A program made the translations under genes and the position numbers. A DNA stretch of 64,000 nucleotides from Polaromonas sp. SP1. GTDB taxonomy: Bacteria > Pseudomonadota > Gammaproteobacteria > Burkholderiales > Burkholderiaceae_C. Below the pieces are notes generated by a model. That model made no database searches. It saw only the letters and a list, made by a program, of their open reading frames with translations, and was not told the DNA's origin. Numbering within the stretch: position 1 is the stretch's first letter; every line of letters begins with the position of its first letter. Below are positions 9,769 through 16,431 of the stretch, in pieces. The DNA is taken from contig NZ_CP031013.1 in NCBI RefSeq assembly GCF_003711205.1, forward strand, positions 1,964,501-2,028,500. The letters are read 5' to 3'.

Positions 9769-10689
9769 ATGAAACTACCTTCCAAAGTCAAGCTTGTCGA
9801 TGTCGGGCCCCGCGACGGGCTGCAGAACGAAAAAGCCGAGGTGCCGGCGGCCGTGAAGATTGAGCTGGTGCACCGCCTGCAGGATGCGGGCCTGACCGAA
9901 ATTGAAGTCACCAGCTATGTGTCGCCCAAGTGGGTGCCGCAGATGGCCGACAACGCGGAAGTGATGGCGGGCATCAAACGCAAGCCGGGTGTGCGCTACT
10001 CGGTGCTGACGCCCAACATGAAGGGCTTTGAAGCCGCGATTGCTCCGCCGCGCGAGCTATGGCCTGACGAGATCGTGGTGTTCGGTGCGGCCAGCGAGGC
10101 CTTCAGCCAGAAGAACATCAACTGCTCGATTGCCGAGAGCATTGAGCGCTTTCGACCCGTGGTTGAGGCCGCGCGCGAAAAAGGCATTTTTGTGCGGGGC
10201 GCCATGTCTTGCACGGTGGGTTGCCCTTATGAAGGCGAGATCGCGCCGGAGCGCGTCGACATGCTGGCCGGCCTGATGAAGGGCATAGGCGTGCAGCATG
10301 TGGGTGTGGCCGACACCATAGGCGTGGGTACGCCGCTCAAGGTGCAGCGCGCGATGGACGCGACGCTCAAGCATTTTGACCTCGACGATGTGTCGGGGCA
10401 TTTCCATGACACCTATGGCCAGGCCTTGAGCAATACGCTCACCTCGCTGCAAATGGGTGTCTGGCAATACGACACCTCGTCGGCAGGCCTGGGCGGTTGC
10501 CCCTTTGCCAAAGGCGCCACCGGCAATGTGGCGACTGAAGACGTGGTCTACCTGCTCCACGGCATGGGCATTGAGACCGGCATTGACCTGGAGAAGCTGA
10601 TCGATGCCGGAAAATTCATCAGCGACTTCCTGGGCCGCAAGCCGAATTCACGCGCTGCGACAGCGCTTCTCAATAAACGAATGAATTGA
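9769..10689 (+). CDS. liuE: Hydroxymethylglutaryl-CoA lyase
   Basis: A 306-residue TIM-barrel lyase that cleaves HMG-CoA to acetoacetate and acetyl-CoA, the last step of leucine degradation. Motifs: VDVGPRDGLQNE (catalytic Arg/Asp and metal region, residues 8-19), SCTVGCPYEG, HFHDTYGQAL (metal-binding His) and GLGGCPFAKGATGN with the active-site Cys244. The ATG at 9769 follows a GAAAGAGCTCT leader with a usable ribosome site. The next gene begins 1 bp after the stop codon. Confidence 0.94.
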   Translation: MKLPSKVKLVDVGPRDGLQNEKAEVPAAVKIELVHRLQDAGLTEIEVTSYVSPKWVPQMADNAEVMAGIKRKPGVRYSVLTPNMKGFEAAIAPPRELWPDEIVVFGAASEAFSQKNINCSIAESIERFRPVVEAAREKGIFVRGAMSCTVGCPYEGEIAPERVDMLAGLMKGIGVQHVGVADTIGVGTPLKVQRAMDATLKHFDLDDVSGHFHDTYGQALSNTLTSLQMGVWQYDTSSAGLGGCPFAKGATGNVATEDVVYLLHGMGIETGIDLEKLIDAGKFISDFLGRKPNSRAATALLNKRMN

Positions 10690-10690
10690 C

Positions 10691-11446
10691 ATGTGCGGTG
10701 CCGAACTGAAAACGCTGCCTGAGGGCGTGCAGAGGGTTGTCGCTGTGCTCCAGGAAAGCGGCCATCCGCACATGCCCGTGATGCTCGACGACGCGGCCCG
10801 CACTGCGCAACAAGCGGCCGACGCATTGGGCGTGCGCCTGGGCCAGATCGCCAAGAGCATCATCTTTCGCCGCAAGTCGGATGAGGCGGCCATTCTGGTC
10901 GTCACATCTGGCGACAGGCGGGTGGATGAACGGAAAGTCGAAGCCCTGGTTTGTACTGACGGGAAGCGCGTCGGCCGGGCCGATGCCGAATTCGTAAAGG
11001 CCAAAACGGGCTTCTCCATCGGCGGTGTGTCGCCGCTGGCGCATGTCACCGAGGTCATCGTGCTGATGGACCTGAGCCTGATGCGCTTTGAAGAAGTGTG
11101 GGCTGCGGCAGGGCATCCGCATGCGGTGTTCAAGCTGATGCCGCAGGAGCTTGAGCTGCTGACCGGCGCACCGGTGGTCGATGTGGCGGTGGACATGGAT
11201 GAGGAAAAAATCGCCCGCGAGCAGGCCATCGACATGGTGACTGAACGTGGCCGCACGGTGGAAGCCGAAGGTGACTTTGTGCCCTCGCCCTGCATTTCGG
11301 TGTGCCGCATCAATGCAGACTCGGGCCTGTGCGAAGGGTGCTTTCGCACACTGGGCGAGATCACGGCGTGGGCCCGTTCCGGCCCTGATGCGCAACGTGA
11401 GGTCTGGCGGACCATAGGCCAACGCATGGCGGCCATGCGCAACTAA
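10691..11446 (+). CDS. YbaK/EbsC editing domain fused to DUF1289
   Basis: A 251-residue two-domain protein. Residues about 10-165 form a YbaK/ProX-type deacylase domain that in relatives hydrolyses mischarged aminoacyl-tRNA: the conserved Lys is Lys55 in GQIAKSIIF and the GGVSPLAHV loop is present. Residues about 195-245 are DUF1289, with the cysteine pattern C-x3-C-x8-C-x2-C in SPCISVCRINADSGLCEGC, probably metal-binding. The domains are one uninterrupted reading frame. It is translationally close to liuE (1 bp gap). The link between tRNA proofreading and DUF1289 is not explained by known biology. Confidence 0.85.
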   Translation: MCGAELKTLPEGVQRVVAVLQESGHPHMPVMLDDAARTAQQAADALGVRLGQIAKSIIFRRKSDEAAILVVTSGDRRVDERKVEALVCTDGKRVGRADAEFVKAKTGFSIGGVSPLAHVTEVIVLMDLSLMRFEEVWAAAGHPHAVFKLMPQELELLTGAPVVDVAVDMDEEKIAREQAIDMVTERGRTVEAEGDFVPSPCISVCRINADSGLCEGCFRTLGEITAWARSGPDAQREVWRTIGQRMAAMRN

Positions 11447-11466
11447 ACGAGACAGCGGGAGAGCCC

Positions 11467-12117
11467 ATGAAGCAAATTACCTTCTACTTCGACGTCATCT
11501 CGCCTTATGCCTACCTCGCGTTCGAGCATCTGCCCGAAGCCCTCAAGGGCCTGAGCTATAGCGTCAGCTACCGGCCAGTGCTGTTTGCCGCCATGCTCAA
11601 ACACCACGGCCAGCTGGGCCCGGCCGAGATCGCGCCCAAGCGCGACTGGACCTATCGGCAGGCGCTGTGGCATGCGCACAGCAAGGACATTGAAATGAAG
11701 ATGCCGGCAAGCCACCCCTTCAACCCCTTGCCCCTGCTGCGCCTGGCCAGCGCCTGCGGCACACCGGCCGACCCGGCAAGCATCAACCGCTATGTTTGCG
11801 AGGCGATGCTTCGCCACGTTTGGCGGGGTGGTGCCGAAGCGGCCGACGAAGTGCGCCTTGCCGCGCTCACGGCGCAGCTCGCGCCGCAACAGCACCTGAG
11901 TGCCGATGAAGCGAAAGCGCAGCTCAAAAAGAATACCGACGAAGCGATTGCCCTGAACGTCTTCGGTGTGCCGGCGATGCATGTTGACGACAAAGTTTTC
12001 TGGGGTTTCGACGCGCTGCCCATGCTGCGTGAATACCTGTTGGGCAACGCATGGTTTGAAGGCGACAGCTGGAACAGCGTTACCCAGGTTGCGGTGGGCA
12101 TCACGCGCAAGGCGTGA
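11467..12117 (+). CDS. 2-hydroxychromene-2-carboxylate isomerase / DsbA-family protein
   Basis: A 216-residue thioredoxin-fold protein of the kappa-GST/HCCA isomerase type. It starts ITFYFDVISPYAYLAFEHL (Ser in place of the DsbA Cys, near residue 12) and has the cis-Pro region GVPAMHVDDKVFWGFDALPM near the C-terminus. Relatives isomerise aromatic ring-cleavage products with glutathione, but many genomic copies have unknown substrates. A good ribosome site (GGGAGAGCCC) precedes ATG 11467, 20 bp after the previous gene. It is probably the last gene of the long transcript that begins with liuB. Confidence 0.85.
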   Translation: MKQITFYFDVISPYAYLAFEHLPEALKGLSYSVSYRPVLFAAMLKHHGQLGPAEIAPKRDWTYRQALWHAHSKDIEMKMPASHPFNPLPLLRLASACGTPADPASINRYVCEAMLRHVWRGGAEAADEVRLAALTAQLAPQQHLSADEAKAQLKKNTDEAIALNVFGVPAMHVDDKVFWGFDALPMLREYLLGNAWFEGDSWNSVTQVAVGITRKA

Positions 12118-12137
12118 TGCGCTTAAAGGCCTGACAT

Positions 12138-12178
12138 ACCCGTAAGCAAGTTCGTGGGCGTGTAAGCGGGTTTTTTTT
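12138..12178 (+). terminator. Weak candidate terminator after the liu transcript
   Basis: ACCCG (12138-12142) can pair with CGGGT (12167-12171), followed by a run of T to 12178. The stem is short and the loop long, so this is only a possible terminator. Confidence 0.35.
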
Positions 12179-12320
12179 CACGCCTAAGAAGGTTCTAAGC
12201 GTTTTCCCTGAGCGTATTCGCATGCTGAAAAGTTTCTCAAGGGTTTCCCCTTGAGTTGTCAGCCACGCATAAGTTTCACGCAAGCTCCTGTTATTTTCAC
12301 GTCAGAGCTAGGTCAGGGAT

Positions 12321-12371
12321 TCCAAAAATAATGAAGGTAGCTTCCATGCCGGAAGCCTCACTATTTTTGGA
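12321..12371 (+). promoter_or_regulatory. Hairpin leader covering the RBS of the MHS transporter
   Basis: Outer arms TCCAAAAATA (12321-12330) and TATTTTTGGA (12362-12371) are perfectly complementary. Inside is a second stem GCTTCC (12340-12345) / GGAAGC (12351-12356) with a 5-base loop. The GGAG ribosome site (12369-12372) of the gene starting at 12381 lies in the 3' outer arm, so folding would hide it. The AU-rich outer stem could open with temperature or be bound by a protein; as DNA it could be an operator. Function is inferred. Confidence 0.5.
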
Positions 12372-12380
12372 GACAACATC

Positions 12381-14039
12381 ATGGCAACAGCCGTCGATAA
12401 CAGACCGATGAGCCCCGAGCAGAAGAAGGTGATTTTCGCCTCCTCGCTCGGCACCGTATTTGAGTGGTATGACTTCTACCTTTACGGTTCACTCGCAGCC
12501 ATCATCGCCAAGCAGTTCTTCAGCGGACTGGATGCCGGCTCCGCCTTCATTTTTGCGCTGCTCGCTTTTGCGGCCGGTTTCATCGTGCGTCCTTTCGGCG
12601 CGCTGGTGTTCGGCCGCCTCGGCGACATGATCGGCCGCAAGTACACCTTCCTGGTCACCATCGTGATCATGGGCTTGTCTACCTTCATCGTGGGCCTGCT
12701 GCCCAATTACGCCTCCATCGGCGTTGCTGCTCCGGTGATCCTGATTGCCCTGCGCATGCTGCAAGGCCTCGCGCTCGGCGGTGAATACGGTGGTGCTGCC
12801 GTGTATGTGGCCGAACACGCCCCTGCACACAAGCGCGGTGCTTACACCTCCTGGATCCAGACCACGGCAACGCTGGGTCTGTTCCTGTCCCTGCTGGTGA
12901 TCCTGGGTGTGCGTACCGCCATGGGCGAAGCCGCTTTTGCCGACTGGGGCTGGCGCGTTCCGTTCCTGGTCTCCATCCTGCTGCTGGGCGTGTCGGTCTA
13001 CATCCGTTTGTCGATGAACGAATCGCCTGCCTTCCAGAAAATGAAGGCTGAAGGCAAGACCTCCAAGGCTCCCTTGTCCGAATCTTTCGGCCAGTGGAAA
13101 AACCTGAAGATCGTGATCCTGGCCCTGATCGGCCTGACCGCCGGCCAGGCCGTCGTCTGGTACTCCGGCCAGTTCTACGCGCTGTTCTTCCTGACGCAAG
13201 CGCTCAAGGTTGACGGTCCTACCGCCAACATCCTGGTGGCTTACTCGCTGATCCTGGGCACGCCTTTCTTCGTGATCTTCGGTACGCTCTCCGACAAAAT
13301 CGGCCGCAAGCCCATCATCATGGCCGGCTGCCTGCTGGCTGTGGTCACCTACTTCCCGGTGTTCACCGCGCTGACCAAAGCCGCCAACCCTGACCTTGCT
13401 GCTGCACAAGCCAAGAACAAAGTGGTCGTGACCGCTGACCCGAACGAGTGCTCGTTCCAGTTCAACCCGACCGGCACCGTCAAGTTCACCAGCTCGTGCG
13501 ATATCGCCAAGCAGGTTCTGGCAGGCGCTTCGGTGAGCTATGAAAACGTTGCCGCACCCGCTGGCACCGTGGCCACCATCAAGATTGGTGAAACCGCCAT
13601 TCCGAGCTACAGCGCCAAGGGCCTGAGCGCCGACGACGCCAAGAAGAAGGACGCCGAGTTCAAGAAGCTCGTTGCGGACGACTTGAAGGCAGCCGGCTAT
13701 CCCTCCAAGGCTGACCCGGCCAAGGTCGACAAGGTCATGGTCACGCTCATCCTGTTCTACCTGGTGATCCTGGTGACCATGGTGTACGGCCCGATTGCTG
13801 CCATGCTGGTGGAACTGTTCCCGACCCGCATCCGCTACACGTCGATGAGCCTGCCGTACCACATCGGCAACGGCTGGTTCGGCGGCCTGCTGCCTACGAC
13901 GGCGTTTGCCATCGTGGCGCAGACCGGCAATATGTACAACGGCCTCTGGTATCCGATCATCATCGCCGGCATGACGCTGGTGGTGGGAACCTTGTTCATC
14001 AAGGAAACGAAAGATGTGGATATCTACGCTGACGACTGA
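12381..14039 (+). CDS. MFS transporter, metabolite:H+ symporter (MHS) type, with large periplasmic loop
   Basis: A 552-residue inner-membrane transporter. The N-half shows FEWYDFYLYGSLAAII and FGRLGDMIGRKYTF (MFS loop 2-3 motif), then LALGGEYGGAAVYVAEHAP, typical of the proline/betaine/alpha-ketoglutarate MHS group. Unlike the usual 430-residue members it carries an extra hydrophilic block at about residues 333-449, after a transmembrane segment, with two cysteines (Cys357 and Cys373) that could form a disulphide; the remaining helices follow. The substrate is unknown, probably an organic acid. A strong terminator follows and a hairpin leader precedes. Confidence 0.9.
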   Translation: MATAVDNRPMSPEQKKVIFASSLGTVFEWYDFYLYGSLAAIIAKQFFSGLDAGSAFIFALLAFAAGFIVRPFGALVFGRLGDMIGRKYTFLVTIVIMGLSTFIVGLLPNYASIGVAAPVILIALRMLQGLALGGEYGGAAVYVAEHAPAHKRGAYTSWIQTTATLGLFLSLLVILGVRTAMGEAAFADWGWRVPFLVSILLLGVSVYIRLSMNESPAFQKMKAEGKTSKAPLSESFGQWKNLKIVILALIGLTAGQAVVWYSGQFYALFFLTQALKVDGPTANILVAYSLILGTPFFVIFGTLSDKIGRKPIIMAGCLLAVVTYFPVFTALTKAANPDLAAAQAKNKVVVTADPNECSFQFNPTGTVKFTSSCDIAKQVLAGASVSYENVAAPAGTVATIKIGETAIPSYSAKGLSADDAKKKDAEFKKLVADDLKAAGYPSKADPAKVDKVMVTLILFYLVILVTMVYGPIAAMLVELFPTRIRYTSMSLPYHIGNGWFGGLLPTTAFAIVAQTGNMYNGLWYPIIIAGMTLVVGTLFIKETKDVDIYADD

Positions 14040-14110
14040 TTGATCCCTGATGCCGGCGCGGGCCACTGGCCTTCGCCGGTTCCTTGAGGCTTTAACGCCT
14101 TGTGTACTTT

Positions 14111-14152
14111 GCGGGCCCTCGCCATCCTTTGCCGAGGGCCTGCTTTTTTTTT
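14111..14152 (+). terminator. Rho-independent terminator of the MHS transporter gene
   Basis: An 11-bp stem with one G-T pair (14111-14121 with 14133-14143, core GGCCCTCG/CGAGGGCC), an 11-base loop and nine T residues at 14144-14152. Confidence 0.9.
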
Positions 14153-14165
14153 GGAGCAAAGAAAG

Positions 14166-14327
14166 ATGTGGAAAATTGTTGTGGGTTTTTTGGTGATTGC
14201 CGGACTGGCCATATTCCTGTTGAACAAGGGCGGCGATATCGACATGGGCGGTGAAAAGCACGGCGCATTGCCAGCTGTTGCGCCCCTTGTTTCAGCCGCC
14301 GTTTTGACGGCCGCTCCCAGCGCCTGA
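14166..14327 (+). CDS. Small single-span membrane protein, 53 residues
   Basis: ATG 14166 follows a GGAGCAAAGAAAG leader. The product begins MWKIVVGFLVIAGLAIFLLN, one hydrophobic span, then GGDIDMGGEKHG and a short Ala/Pro/Val-rich tail. It lies right behind the terminator of the transporter gene, so it would need read-through or its own promoter. No function is known. It is supported by the ribosome site and a plausible membrane anchor; it is too short to be certain. Confidence 0.5.
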   Translation: MWKIVVGFLVIAGLAIFLLNKGGDIDMGGEKHGALPAVAPLVSAAVLTAAPSA

Positions 14328-14337
14328 CGCGCAAAGC

Positions 14338-14353
14338 GTCCCCCGCGGGGGAC
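14338..14353. repeat. Perfect 16-bp GC palindrome
   Basis: GTCCCCCGCGGGGGAC is a complete palindrome just after the small gene at 14166. It might be a terminator-like hairpin without a T tract or a remnant of the dispersed repeats. The remaining bases up to 14526 hold no other recognisable feature. Confidence 0.5.
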
Positions 14354-14526
14354 CTTGATGAGACACGCTGGTATGTAGGTCATACCCCCAAGACAGCCCA
14401 AAAGAGGTGCATTGCCGCCAAAAATCGGGTAAATTGAATCCGAGGGGCGTTAAACAAAAATATTACAGTCTCTGAATAGTGTTTAGCACCACAGGTGGAA
14501 GCACCCCTGGCGTTTTTACTGGAGAC

Positions 14527-15000
14527 ATGCGGATGATCTATACCAAGACGGAGCAAGGCCAGGCTGCCTTGACTGACCGTTCCCTTTTGACCCCTAGGCA
14601 GCGATCGGCCTTCATCATGTTTGACGGCAAGCGCAGCATGGAAGAGGTTGTCAAGGCAACCACAGGGCTCGGCGTTACGGCGGAAGATATCAACCACCTC
14701 ATCTCGCTGGGTCTGCTGGCACCTGCCGCCGTTCAGGCCCCCGTCGCCGCTGTGCCTGCCGCACCCGTTTCCGCACAAAATGCCGACGGATCGCCCACGC
14801 TGACTGCGCAGGAGCATTACTCACGGGCTTACCCCATCGCCACGCGGCTCACCGCCGGCCTGGGCCTGCGCGGCTTCCGGCTCAATCTTGCGGTGGAGGC
14901 TGCAGGCGACATCGACAAGCTCAAGGAGCTTGCGCCCAAAATCAAGGAAGCCGTGGGCCCCGAGAAGTTCAAGGAACTTGAGGCCGCCCTGTACTATTGA
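14527..15000 (+). CDS. Conserved-looking hypothetical protein, 157 residues
   Basis: ATG 14527 (MRMIYTKTEQGQAAL) has GGAG six bases upstream and is preferred to a codon at 14479. The first 75 residues look like a small helical, perhaps winged-helix domain (SLLTPRQRSAFIMFDGKRSM, then GVTAEDINHLISLGLL). An Ala/Pro/Val-rich linker (about 77-100) leads to a second helical domain ending KIKEAVGPEKFKELEAALYY. I do not recognise a family. It stands alone, convergent with a binding-protein gene across a repeat. Confidence 0.7.
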   Translation: MRMIYTKTEQGQAALTDRSLLTPRQRSAFIMFDGKRSMEEVVKATTGLGVTAEDINHLISLGLLAPAAVQAPVAAVPAAPVSAQNADGSPTLTAQEHYSRAYPIATRLTAGLGLRGFRLNLAVEAAGDIDKLKELAPKIKEAVGPEKFKELEAALYY

Positions 15001-15002
15001 AC

Positions 15003-15119
15003 ACCCCTGCTGACGCTCACTGCGTGTAGCGTCCCCTCCCCTTGCAGGGAACAGGCGCCTTGCGCCCGGCAGAGCCGGATCGCGGCCCCTGCAAGGGGTG
15101 GAGGCGAAGCCTCCACGGG
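15003..15119 (+). repeat. Dispersed repeat family A, copy 2
   Basis: Contains ACGCTCACTGCGTGTAGCG, CCCCTTGCAGGGAACAGGCG and a CCCTGCAAGGGG palindrome with flanking GGAGGC/GCCTCC arms near 15095. It lies between two convergent genes and may serve as a transcription barrier in both directions. Confidence 0.75.
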
Positions 15120-15125
15120 GGTGTG

Positions 15126-16238
15126 TTATCTCTTAAATTTGCCGTCCGTGCCGATGATGGACAGATCGGCGAAGTCCAGGCCGGTGTGGTCTTCCGGGCT
15201 GAAACTCACTTCGAGTCCGCCGATATCCAGCTTGCGTATGCTTTCCAGCGCCGCCTGGATTTTCTCGCGGGTCGGTTTCGCGCCGGCCCTTCGCAGGCCT
15301 TCCACCAGCACCTTGGCGGCCGCAAAACCTTCCAGCATGGCCGGGCTGACTTCGCTCACCCCTTTGGCCTTGGCCAGTTCCTGCGCCTCTTTCACCATCG
15401 GGTAGGAGATCGAGCGCTCGTAGGGGAAGACCTGGGTCACGATCACGCCGCGCGCGTTATCGCCCAGGCTTTTGACAAAGCCGCCCGACGCATTGTTGGA
15501 CAGCGTGACGATTTGCGCCGTGGAGCCCGCAGCGCGAAAGGCCTTGACGCCGTCGACCACCGCCTGGCCGGAGGCCACCATGATGACGGCCTGTGCGTTG
15601 GACTGGAACACCTTGGGCGCAATCGCCGTGAAGTCGGGTTTGGCGCGGTCAAACTTCTCGAGCACGGCGGGCTGCAGTTTGGCGGTGGTGAGACCCTTCT
15701 GCGCGCCCGCGACGCCGTCAGCGCCGAAGCTGTCGTCGGCATACACGATGCCGACGCGCGTGATGCCCATCGAGTGCAGGTGTGTGACGGCTTTTTCGGC
15801 TTCGCGCTGGTAGGTGGCGCGCACATTGAAAACGTGCTTCTTGACGGGCTGGTGCAACACCATGGCACCGGTGGACGGGCCGACCAGCGCCACGCCATTT
15901 TTATCCAGCAACGGGATGATGGCTTCGGTGTGTGGGGTGCCGCGCGTCAGGAACAGCGCCAGCACGTTCTGCTCTTCAATCAGCTTGCGTGCGTTTTCCG
16001 CGGCGAGCTTGGGGTCGAACTTGTCGTCGACCGAGATCAGCTCAATCTTCTGCCCGCCCACGCCGCCCTTGGCGTTGACCGAATCGATGTAGAGCTTGGC
16101 GCCTTCCGTGGTTTCCTTGACGCCGGCGCCCACGGGGCCGGTGAAGCCCGCAGTCTGCCCGATCAGGATTTGCGCCTGGCTCATGTGGCTCACGGCCGCG
16201 AGGGCGATGGCCGCGCACAGATAGCTTATTTTTTTCAC
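15126..16238 (-). CDS. ABC transporter substrate-binding protein, branched-chain amino acid type
   Basis: A 370-residue periplasmic binding protein of the LivJ/LivK (Peripla_BP_6) class. The first 22 residues (MKKISYLCAAIALAAVSHMS to QA) are a signal peptide. Two-lobe pattern: ILIGQTAGFTGPVGAGVKE, ELISVDDKFDPKLA, TRVGIVYADDSFGADG. The start codon is GTG at 16238, with AGGAGAGAG a few bases upstream. No permease or ATPase gene is adjacent, so it is an orphan receptor here; the ligand is unknown. A related orphan is at 51885. Confidence 0.88.
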   Translation of the reverse strand: MKKISYLCAAIALAAVSHMSQAQILIGQTAGFTGPVGAGVKETTEGAKLYIDSVNAKGGVGGQKIELISVDDKFDPKLAAENARKLIEEQNVLALFLTRGTPHTEAIIPLLDKNGVALVGPSTGAMVLHQPVKKHVFNVRATYQREAEKAVTHLHSMGITRVGIVYADDSFGADGVAGAQKGLTTAKLQPAVLEKFDRAKPDFTAIAPKVFQSNAQAVIMVASGQAVVDGVKAFRAAGSTAQIVTLSNNASGGFVKSLGDNARGVIVTQVFPYERSISYPMVKEAQELAKAKGVSEVSPAMLEGFAAAKVLVEGLRRAGAKPTREKIQAALESIRKLDIGGLEVSFSPEDHTGLDFADLSIIGTDGKFKR

Positions 16239-16431
16239 GGTCTCTCTCCTTGGTGAATCAATCCAGACGGCGCCAAGTTAAGCATGAAAGCGAAAAAACC
16301 GCGAGCAGGAAAACCAGAATCCGCCCTAATTGGGCGTGTAAAAAGTGGGAAAAAGGGGCATTAATTCCCGGGCCAGGCGCACCTGGTGGCGCTGTCTAGA
16401 ATGTTTGACCTCTTCAGGAAAGACCGCATTC

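Noticed and set aside
12118..12380. Possible small gene in the gap before the MHS transporter
   Set aside because: The only frame here (minus strand, about 60 codons) covers the leader hairpin and lacks a ribosome site.
12489..14261. Long antisense frame (590 codons) over the MHS transporter
   Set aside because: The product is His/Gln/Gly/Asp-rich with no family likeness and spans the transporter terminator; a shadow of the real gene.
16239..16431. SOS (LexA) box before uvrA
   Set aside because: No CTGT-N8-ACAG-type palindrome is visible in the 193-bp divergent region.
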